Shown here one piece after another: positions 37,087 through 42,892 of a stretch of 42,892 nucleotides of DNA. Location: positions 1-42,892 of the forward strand of contig NZ_JOIX01000062.1 of assembly GCF_000720175.1 (NCBI RefSeq), written 5' to 3'. Under the pieces are notes generated by a model. That model was not told where the DNA came from and ran no database searches. It saw nothing but the letters and a program-made list of their open reading frames with translations. Made by a program: the position numbers and the translations under genes. Within the stretch, counting starts at the first letter, position 1; every line of letters begins with the position of its first letter. Source of the stretch: Streptomyces sp. NRRL S-337 (GTDB taxonomy: Bacteria; Actinomycetota; Actinomycetes; Streptomycetales; Streptomycetaceae).

Positions 37087-38553
37087 GTGTCCGTGCCCGC
37101 TCCCGTGCCGCATCTGAAGCGCAGCCTGCGGCGCTTCGACATCATGGCGATCGGTATCGCCGCCGTGATCTCCTTCGACGTGATCGGGCAGATCGCCGCC
37201 GGCGGCGGTCAGGCCGTCACGTGGATCGGGGTGATCGTGGTGGCGTTCCTGCTGCCGTACGCGCTGATCTTCGCCGAGACCGGCGCCGCGTTCCCGCAGG
37301 AGGGCGGCCCCTACGTGTGGGTGGAGGTGGCGTTCGGCCGGCTGCCGGCCGTGCTCACCACGATGTTCTACTGGGTGACCAACCCGGTCTGGCTCGGCGG
37401 TTCGCTGGTGTTCCTGGCCGCCGAGGCCTGGGACGGCTTCGTCTTCCCGCTCGGCACGGGCACGGTGGCCGACTACGCCTTCAAACTGGTCTTCATCTGG
37501 ATCGCGATCCTCACCGCGGTGATCTCGCTGCGCCGCGGCAAGTGGATCACCACGGCCGGCGCCGGCGCCAAGGTCCTGGCGCTGGCCTTCTTCACCGCGA
37601 CGGCGGTGGCGTACGGCCTCCAGCACGGCTTCCGCGGCCTGGGGACGGCCGGTTTCGCGCCGTCGGCGGCCGGGTTCCTGGCGCTGGTTCCGGTGCTGCT
37701 GTTCGCGTTCGTCGGGTTCGAGGCGCCGAACGCGGCCGGGGACGAGATGCTCGATCCGCGGCGCGACGTACCGGTCGCGATCGCGGTGTCCGCGTCCGTC
37801 GCCACCTGCTGCTATCTGCTGCCGGTGCTGGCCATCCTGTCCGCCGCCCCGGCCGGCCGGATCACCGGTGTCGGCGGCTTCATGGAGGCGGCCCGGCTGG
37901 TCTTCGGGATCTACGGGAGCTGGCGCGGACCGCTGCTGTCCTTCGTGGCCGTGCTGTTCGCGCTGTCGCTGCTGACACAAGGCAGCGCCTGGATGATCGT
38001 CGCCGACCGGATGCAGGCGATGGCGGCCGCCGACGGCGGGTTCTTCACCCGGGCGCTGGGCGCCTTCCATCCGCGGCTGGGCACCCCGGTCCGGATGAAC
38101 CTGCTGTCCGGCGTCACCGCCACCGTCTTCATGGCGGCGGCGATGAACCTGGCGAACGGCGACGCCTCGGCGATCTTCGGCGTGGTGCTCACCGTCGCCA
38201 TCACCACCCTGCTGCTGTCGTACCTCGCCGTGATCCCCGCCCTGCTGGCGCTCCGTCTGCACCACCGCGCGGCACCGCGCCCGTACCGCGTCCCGTTCGG
38301 CACCCGCGGGTTCACGGTCGCCACCCTGCTCGTCTACGCCTGGATCCTGCTCGGCTGCTGGGTGGCGCTGTTCCCCGGCACGCTGGAGCAGCTCGTCGGC
38401 TTCCGCTACGACTTCCGGGCCACCTGGGGCGTCTCCCGGCTCACCTTCGAGGCGTTCACCCTCGGTACGGTCGCGGTGCTGCTGGCGATCGCGGCGGCCG
38501 GCTATCTGGTGCAGCGGTGGCGGGCCCCGTCGGCGGACGACCGGACGCCCTGA
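37087..38553 (+). CDS. APC-superfamily amino acid permease
   Basis: 488 residues with about twelve membrane helices. LKRSLRRFDIMAIGIAAVIS starts TM1 with the unwound-helix region typical of the APC fold. ETGAAFPQEGGPYVWVEVAF is the conserved TM2-3 loop, and FAFVGFEAPNAAGDEMLDPR RDVP is the TM6 end/loop. A likely proton-coupled amino acid or amine transporter; substrate not predictable. GTG 37087 follows AGGAGG by 10 bases. Divergent from the antitoxin gene. Confidence 0.9.
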   Translation: MSVPAPVPHLKRSLRRFDIMAIGIAAVISFDVIGQIAAGGGQAVTWIGVIVVAFLLPYALIFAETGAAFPQEGGPYVWVEVAFGRLPAVLTTMFYWVTNPVWLGGSLVFLAAEAWDGFVFPLGTGTVADYAFKLVFIWIAILTAVISLRRGKWITTAGAGAKVLALAFFTATAVAYGLQHGFRGLGTAGFAPSAAGFLALVPVLLFAFVGFEAPNAAGDEMLDPRRDVPVAIAVSASVATCCYLLPVLAILSAAPAGRITGVGGFMEAARLVFGIYGSWRGPLLSFVAVLFALSLLTQGSAWMIVADRMQAMAAADGGFFTRALGAFHPRLGTPVRMNLLSGVTATVFMAAAMNLANGDASAIFGVVLTVAITTLLLSYLAVIPALLALRLHHRAAPRPYRVPFGTRGFTVATLLVYAWILLGCWVALFPGTLEQLVGFRYDFRATWGVSRLTFEAFTLGTVAVLLAIAAAGYLVQRWRAPSADDRTP

Positions 38554-38628
38554 GACGAACGGGCCGTGCTTGCATGGGAGTTGACCGGTCGCGACCGGCA
38601 CCGGTCACCGCATCGACGAGGGGGTTCC

Positions 38629-39519
38629 ATGCCACGTCCGTTCCGCTTCGGCGTCAACATGCTCACGCTGGAGGCCGGGGATTCCTGGCGCCGGAAGTGC
38701 CGCCGGGCCGAGGAGCTGGGCTATGACGTCCTGCTCGTACCGGACCACCTGGGGATGCCGGCGCCGTTCCCCGCACTGATCGCCGCGGCGGAGGCGACCG
38801 AACGGCCGCGGGTGGGCACGTTCGTGCTCAACGCGGGGTTCTGGAACCCGGCGCTGCTGGCCCGCGAGGTGGCGACCACCGACGCACTCACCGGCGGGCG
38901 GCTGGAGCTGGGGCTGGGCACCGGTTACGTCCGCGCCGAGCACGAGACCGCCCAACTGCCCTGGGGGTCGCCCCGCGAACGGGTGGACCATCTGGTGCGC
39001 ACCGTCGAGGAACTGGACCGGCTGCTGGGCGACCCGGACCAGGCGCCGCGGCCGGCGCAGCGGCCCCGGCCGCCGCTGCTGATCGGCGGGAACGGCCCGC
39101 GGATGTTGCGGCTGGCGGCCGAACACGCCGAGATCGCGGCGTTCACCGGCGGCCGCCAGGCACCCGGCAGGCCGGAGGGCACCCTGGAGCTGATGCCCGC
39201 GGACGAACTGGCGGCGTCCGTGGCCCGCTACGAGGGGTACGCGGCCGGCCGCCCGGAGCCGGCCGAGCGCAACCTCCTCGTCCAGCAGGTGCGGAACACC
39301 AACGACCGGCGGGCGGTCGCCCGGGAGGTCGCGGACCGCGGCATCGGGCTGGACGAGGAGCAGGCGCTGGAGGTGCCGACCCTGCTGATCGGCACCCCGC
39401 GGCAGATGGCCGAGCAGCTGCGGGAGCACCGCGAGCGGTTCGGCTTCTCGTACCTCACGGTCCTGGATTCCGCGCTGGAGGAGTTCGCTCCGGTGCTGGA
39501 GGAGCTGCGCGGCAGCTGA
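38629..39519 (+). CDS. LLM-class F420-dependent oxidoreductase
   Basis: 296 residues. TIM-barrel of the luciferase-like family: FRFGVNMLTLEAGDSWRRKC RRAEELGYD, LLVPDHLGMPAPFPALIAAA, LTGGRLELGLGTGYVRAEHE, RPRPPLLIGGNGPRMLRLAA EHAEI. The pattern fits the TIGR03621-type F420 group common in actinomycetes. ATG 38629 is preceded by GAGGGGG. Substrate unknown. Confidence 0.87.
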   Translation: MPRPFRFGVNMLTLEAGDSWRRKCRRAEELGYDVLLVPDHLGMPAPFPALIAAAEATERPRVGTFVLNAGFWNPALLAREVATTDALTGGRLELGLGTGYVRAEHETAQLPWGSPRERVDHLVRTVEELDRLLGDPDQAPRPAQRPRPPLLIGGNGPRMLRLAAEHAEIAAFTGGRQAPGRPEGTLELMPADELAASVARYEGYAAGRPEPAERNLLVQQVRNTNDRRAVAREVADRGIGLDEEQALEVPTLLIGTPRQMAEQLREHRERFGFSYLTVLDSALEEFAPVLEELRGS

Positions 39520-39578
39520 CCGTCCCGGGCTACGGAATGGAGTGGCGGGCCGGGGGCAGCGGCTGCTTGGCTCGGCGC

Positions 39579-40001
39579 ATGATCGACATGGACATCCGGC
39601 CGGCCGTTCCCTCCGACGCCCAGGCGGTGCTCGGTTTTTGGGAGGCGGCCGCCGAGGGCACGAGCATCAGCGACGACGTGGAGGGGGTGCGGCGCCTCAT
39701 CGAGCGCGATCCGGAGGCGCTGCTCCTGGCCGAGTCGCAGGGCACGCTGGTCGGCACGGTGATCGCCGGCTGGGACGGCTGGCGGGCCTCGCTGTACCGG
39801 CTCGCCGTGCATCCGTCCCACCGCCGGCGCGGCATCTCGAAGGCGCTGCTGGCCGCGGCCGAGGAGCGCTTCGTGAAGCTGGGTGGGCGGCGCGGGGACG
39901 CCATGGTGCTGCAGGCGAACGAGCGGGCCCAGCACGCCTGGGCGGCGGCGGGCTACCGCCGCGAGGAGCAGTGGCGCCGCTGGACGAAGCCGCTGGTCTG
40001 A
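39579..40001 (+). CDS. GNAT-family N-acetyltransferase
   Basis: 140 residues. Complete GNAT fold: MDIRPAVPSDAQAVLGFWEA start, LVGTVIAGWDGWRASLYRLA VHPSHRRRGISKALLAAAEE (motif A with RRRGI-KAL acetyl-CoA loop), and NERAQHAWAAAGYRREEQWR at the C-terminus. The start is uncertain between ATG 39579 and ATG 39588; neither has a strong binding site. It lies 59 bases after the oxidoreductase gene, same strand. Confidence 0.88.
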   Translation: MIDMDIRPAVPSDAQAVLGFWEAAAEGTSISDDVEGVRRLIERDPEALLLAESQGTLVGTVIAGWDGWRASLYRLAVHPSHRRRGISKALLAAAEERFVKLGGRRGDAMVLQANERAQHAWAAAGYRREEQWRRWTKPLV

Positions 40002-40033
40002 GCGCCGCCGGAACCGGAATCCACCCAGCCCCG

Positions 40034-40066
40034 GAGCCCCGTCCCGACACCCTCGGGGCGGGGCTC
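40034..40066 (+). terminator. Strong terminator after the GNAT gene
   Basis: A 14-bp stem with one G-T pair (GAGCCCCGTCCCGA at 40034-40047 with TCGGGGCGGGGCTC at 40053-40066) and a 5-base loop, 32 bases past the stop. Confidence 0.85.
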
Positions 40067-40228
40067 TCCCCACACGCCACTTTGCCGATCCTTTACCATG
40101 GTCCTTCCCGACCACGAGCGAAAGGTGTGTGAGCGTCCAGCCATGGGCGAGCCTCCCGGTAGTCGAGCATCCCGGCGACGATGCGCGAACCTGCCCGTCC
40201 TGTACCAGCATGGGACGGAGGTGACCCG

Positions 40229-41566
40229 ATGACCGACCTGCTCTTCCTGGGCGTGGCGCTCCTCCTGACCCTCGCCTGTGGTGTCTTCGTGGCGGCCGAG
40301 TTCTCGCTGACGACCGTCGAGCGCAGCGACCTCGAACGCGCCGCCGAGCGCGGCGAGCGCGGCGCGGACAGCGCGCTGAAGGCGGTCCGCGGCCTGACCT
40401 TCCAGCTCTCCGGTGCCCAGCTCGGCATCACCGTCACCGGCCTGGTCATCGGCATGCTGTCCAAGCCGGCCATCGCCACCCTGCTGGCGGGCCCGCTGGG
40501 CGCCGTGGGGCTGTCGCACGCCGTGGCGGAGTCGGTGGCACTGGTGCTCGGCACCGCGATCTCCACGGTCGTCCTGATGGTGGTCGGCGAGCTGGTCCCC
40601 AAGAACTGGGCCATCTCCCACCCGCTGAGCATCGCCAAGAAGGTCGCGACCGCCCAGCGCGGGTTCAGCGCCGCCTTCAAGCCGTTCATCCGGCACCTCA
40701 ACAACACCGCCAACCGCACCGTCCGCCGGATGGGCCTGGAACCCGCCGAGGAGCTCGCCTCGGCCCGCGGCCCGCAGGAGCTGGTCGCACTGGCCCGGCA
40801 CTCGGCCAAGGAAGGCGCACTGGAGGCGGACACCGCCGAGCTGTTCGTCCGGACCCTCAACCTCGCCGACCTGACCGCGGAGAACGTCATGACCCCGCGG
40901 GTCCAGGTGGTGGCGCTGGAGGTGCAGTCCACCGCCGAGGACGTCGCCAACGCGACCCGGGCGACCGGGCTGTCCCGCTTCCCGGTCTACCGCGGCAGCC
41001 TGGACAGCGTCGTCGGCGTGGCGCACATCAAGGACGTGCTGACCGTCCCGGCCGAACGCCGGCTGCGCCACCCGGTCTCCGAGCTGCTGCGCGAACCGCT
41101 GCTGGTGCCGGCGACGCTGACCGTGGACCGGCTGCTGGACCGGCTGTCCGGCCGGCGCACGATGGCCGTGGTCATCGACGAGTACGGCGGCACGGCCGGC
41201 GTCGTGACGCTGGAGGACATCGTCGAGGAGGTCGTCGGCGAGGTACGCGACGAACACGACCCGCTGGAAACCCCCGACCTGGCCCCGGCCGGCTCCGACG
41301 CCGAGGGCCGCAGCGCCTACCAGGCCGACGGCGGCGCCCGCACCGACCAGCTGGAACGCATCGGCCTGCGCGCCCCGGAGGGCCCGTACGAGACGCTGGC
41401 CGGACTGATCGCCACCGAGCTCGGCCGGATACCGGTCGCCGGTGACCACCTGGAAGTGGCCGGCTGGACCATGGACGTCCTGGACGCCTCCGGCCACCGC
41501 GCGGCGCGGGTGCTGCTGCACGCCCCCCTGCCGGGCGCCGGCGAGGGGACGGAGGCCGCCCGATGA
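40229..41566 (+). CDS. CNNM/CorC-HlyC-type membrane protein with CBS pair (first of two)
   Basis: 445 residues. N-terminal DUF21 membrane domain (about 1-190, four helices; AAEFSLTTVERSDLERAAER G and GELVPKNWAISHP are family marks), a CBS pair (about 210-340; NVMTPRVQVVALEVQSTAED, RFPVYRGSLDSVVGVAHIKD, VVIDEYGGTAGVVTLEDIVE), and a C-terminal CorC_HlyC domain (about 360-440). The family is linked to Mg2+/divalent cation efflux or sensing. ATG 40229 follows GGACGGAGGTG. It overlaps the next, related gene by 4 bases (ATGA). The leader upstream (40067-40228) is long and contains small hairpins. Confidence 0.93.
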   Translation: MTDLLFLGVALLLTLACGVFVAAEFSLTTVERSDLERAAERGERGADSALKAVRGLTFQLSGAQLGITVTGLVIGMLSKPAIATLLAGPLGAVGLSHAVAESVALVLGTAISTVVLMVVGELVPKNWAISHPLSIAKKVATAQRGFSAAFKPFIRHLNNTANRTVRRMGLEPAEELASARGPQELVALARHSAKEGALEADTAELFVRTLNLADLTAENVMTPRVQVVALEVQSTAEDVANATRATGLSRFPVYRGSLDSVVGVAHIKDVLTVPAERRLRHPVSELLREPLLVPATLTVDRLLDRLSGRRTMAVVIDEYGGTAGVVTLEDIVEEVVGEVRDEHDPLETPDLAPAGSDAEGRSAYQADGGARTDQLERIGLRAPEGPYETLAGLIATELGRIPVAGDHLEVAGWTMDVLDASGHRAARVLLHAPLPGAGEGTEAAR

Positions 41567-42567
41567 CCGCGCTCCAGCTGCTCGTGGGCCTGCTGACGCT
41601 GGTCGTCAACGCCTTCTTCGTCGGCGCCGAGTTCGCCCTGATCTCCGTGCGCCGCAGCCAGATCGAGCCGTACGCCGAACGCGGGGACCGGCGGGCGACC
41701 AGTGTGATGTGGGGGCTCTCCCACGTGTCGGCACTGCTGGCCGCCGCCCAGCTCGGGATCACCCTGTGCACCCTGGTCCTGGGCGCGGTCGCCGAACCTG
41801 CCATCGCGCACCTGATGGAACCGGTCTTCCACATGGTGGGCATCTCGCACGCACTCGTCCACCCGATCTCGTTCGTGATCGCCCTGGCCCTGGCCACGTA
41901 CCTGCACATGCTGTTCGGCGAGATGGTGCCGAAGAACGTGGCACTGGCCGAGCCGGTACGCACCGCGCTCGCCCTGGGGCCGCCGCTGGTCGCGCTCACC
42001 CGGGCACTGCGTCCGGTGATCTTCACGGTCAACGCGTTCGCCAACGTACTGCTCAAGCTGCTGCGGGTGGAGACCAGGAACGAGGTGGCCGCGACGTTCT
42101 CGGACGCCCAACTGGCGCGGATGGTCGAGGACTCCCGGGAGGCCGGACTCCTCGACGAGCGGGCCCAGGAACGCCTCCGGGACGCCCTGGAACTGGGCCG
42201 CCGGCCGGTCCGGGACGTGATCCTCCCGGCCGAGAAGGTGGTCTCGGCCCGGATGGGCACCACCGCCGAGGAGCTGGAGCAGCTGGCCGCGGAGTCCGGC
42301 TTCTCCCGCTTCCCCGTCCTCGACGACACCCGCCGCATCCTCGGCTACCTCCACGTCAAGGACGCGCTGGACGCCGCCCCGCGCAACGTGCCGTTCCCCG
42401 TCTCGGCCCTCCGCCCCATCGCCCGGGTCCGCGCCGCGACCCCGCTGGACGACGTCCTGACCGCCATGCGGGGCTCGCGCACCCACCTCGCGGCCGTCAT
42501 CGGCGACGACGGCCGCCTGGCCGGCCTGGTCACGATGGAGGACGTCCTGCGGGAGCTGGTCCTTTGA
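41563..42567 (+). CDS. CNNM-type membrane protein with CBS pair, lacking the CorC domain (second of two)
   Basis: 334 residues. DUF21 membrane domain (about 1-190: VGAEFALISVRRSQIEPYAE RG; GEMVPKNVALAEP) and a CBS pair (about 205-330: DVILPAEKVVSARMGTTAEE, RFPVLDDTRRILGYLHVKDA, HLAAVIGDDGRLAGLVTMED). It ends right after the second CBS domain, so the C-terminal CorC_HlyC domain of its partner is absent. Translational overlap with the first gene suggests equal production and possibly a heterodimer in which only one subunit carries the regulatory tail. Confidence 0.93.
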   Translation: MTALQLLVGLLTLVVNAFFVGAEFALISVRRSQIEPYAERGDRRATSVMWGLSHVSALLAAAQLGITLCTLVLGAVAEPAIAHLMEPVFHMVGISHALVHPISFVIALALATYLHMLFGEMVPKNVALAEPVRTALALGPPLVALTRALRPVIFTVNAFANVLLKLLRVETRNEVAATFSDAQLARMVEDSREAGLLDERAQERLRDALELGRRPVRDVILPAEKVVSARMGTTAEELEQLAAESGFSRFPVLDDTRRILGYLHVKDALDAAPRNVPFPVSALRPIARVRAATPLDDVLTAMRGSRTHLAAVIGDDGRLAGLVTMEDVLRELVL

Positions 42568-42788
42568 CGTTGCGCTTTGCGCTTGGCTTTCCTCCCACGT
42601 ACCCGTCTGTCCCGCCGTCGGGGTTGCGCATTGCGGCGCCGCCCACGTACTCGGCTGCAGCGCCGTGGTCGTTGCTCGCCGTTGCGCTTTGCGGCGCCGC
42701 GTACGTTGCTGGCCGTCCCGCCGCGGGTGTTGTTCGCCGTTGCGCCTGCGGCGGGCTGGGTGGGTGTTGGGTGCGGTGACGGACCTGC
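42568..42788. repeat. Degenerate tandem repeat, about 54-58 base period
   Basis: The unit core GTTGCGC(T/A)TTGCG recurs at 42569, 42623 and 42681, and as GTTGCGCCTGCGG at 42739, i.e. at spacings of 54, 58 and 58 bases. Copies 2 and 3 continue with GCGCCGC and then a CACGTAC/GTACG block; copies 3 and 4 are preceded by TCGCC. An open frame over this region (42577-42879) gives only Arg/Pro-rich sequence and is not called a gene. Confidence 0.6.
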
Positions 42789-42838
42789 GGGGCCGGTGTT
42801 TGGGACTGCTGTCGCTTTACGTCCCAAACACCGGCCCC
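42789..42838. terminator. 18-bp perfect hairpin terminator
   Basis: GGGGCCGGTGTTTGGGAC (42789-42806) pairs perfectly with GTCCCAAACACCGGCCCC (42821-42838), loop of 14 bases. It is the longest perfect stem in the window and, being symmetric, can terminate the CNNM operon and any converging transcript from beyond the window. Confidence 0.85.
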
Positions 42839-42848
42839 TCCGGCCCGT

Positions 42849-42869
42849 CCCCTCCCGTTGGGGGAGGGG
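42849..42869. terminator. Second hairpin at the window end
   Basis: CCCCTCCC / GGGAGGGG, 8 bp with a GTTGG loop, 10 bases after the 18-bp hairpin; G-rich sequence follows to the window end. Probably part of the same termination region. Confidence 0.5.
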
Positions 42870-42892
42870 GAAGAGGTGAGTGGGGGTGGGCG

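Noticed and set aside
36931..38601. 556-codon minus-strand frame over the permease
   Set aside because: Arg/Gly/Gln/Asp-rich shadow of a membrane protein gene.
40067..40228. M-box (Mg2+) riboswitch upstream of the CNNM pair
   Set aside because: Checked for the TTAGGTGAGGCTCC hallmark and its surrounding stems; they are absent, so no known riboswitch is called.

Overview
The window is chromosomal DNA from a high-GC actinomycete, almost certainly a Streptomyces or close relative. The grounds are very strong G/C bias at third codon positions, frequent GTG starts, GGAGG-type ribosome binding sites, and a typical gene set: MurT/GatD, a subtilisin-inhibitor protein, an SSI-sensitive-type secreted tripeptidyl aminopeptidase, Roadblock/LC7 proteins, a c-di-AMP riboswitch ahead of an NlpC/P60 hydrolase, and F420-dependent and CtaG-type proteins. 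I see no phage, insertion sequence, CRISPR array, rRNA or tRNA.

Layout. 1-2.1 kb: glyoxylate metabolism on the minus strand (gcl, then the start of hyi). 2.1-4.0 kb: small hypothetical genes and a frameshifted, lower-GC remnant. 4.0-6.1 kb: an acyl-CoA dehydrogenase divergent from a TetR regulator, with two palindromic operator candidates between them. 6.1-11.2 kb: housekeeping genes for peptide deformylase, murT-gatD (peptidoglycan amidation), pfkA, and a CtaG copper/oxidase assembly membrane protein. 11.2-17.0 kb: a small membrane protein, a protease inhibitor with Arg at the predicted P1 site, a secreted protein, a PlsC acyltransferase, a bacterial poly(ADP-ribose) glycohydrolase followed by a YbaK deacylase, and the secreted S33 peptidase. 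17.5-19.6 kb: a four-gene operon of Roadblock-type proteins and a two-domain regulator. 19.6-24.3 kb: urease operon ureABCFGD on the minus strand. 24.7-28.7 kb: secreted M28 aminopeptidase, an orphan Phd/YefM antitoxin-like protein divergent from a ClpP, the riboswitch-controlled NlpC/P60 hydrolase, and a GNAT protein. 28.9-34.1 kb: an anti-sigma-type ATPase, then biotin synthesis (bioF divergent from bioBAD). 34.1-40.0 kb: secreted protein, two methyltransferases, a Doc-like/antitoxin pair with a 20-bp palindrome, an APC permease, an F420-type oxidoreductase, and a GNAT. 40.2-42.9 kb: two translationally coupled CNNM/CorC-type membrane proteins, then a degenerate tandem repeat and an 18-bp hairpin.

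How the genes work together. BioF, BioA, BioD and BioB are the four last steps of biotin synthesis. UreA/B/C are the urease subunits and UreF/G/D load its nickel. MurT and GatD form one amidotransferase. The most interesting accessory modules are: the Phd-like protein whose shared promoter with clpP carries three 9-bp-spaced TGTACA-type boxes; the Roadblock operon, which has duplicated outer members and no visible GTPase or kinase; and the Doc-like protein whose Fic motif has lost its catalytic residues but keeps an overlapping antitoxin gene and operator. No new enzyme system is proven by sequence alone. All functions are inferred from motifs read by eye, without database searches.
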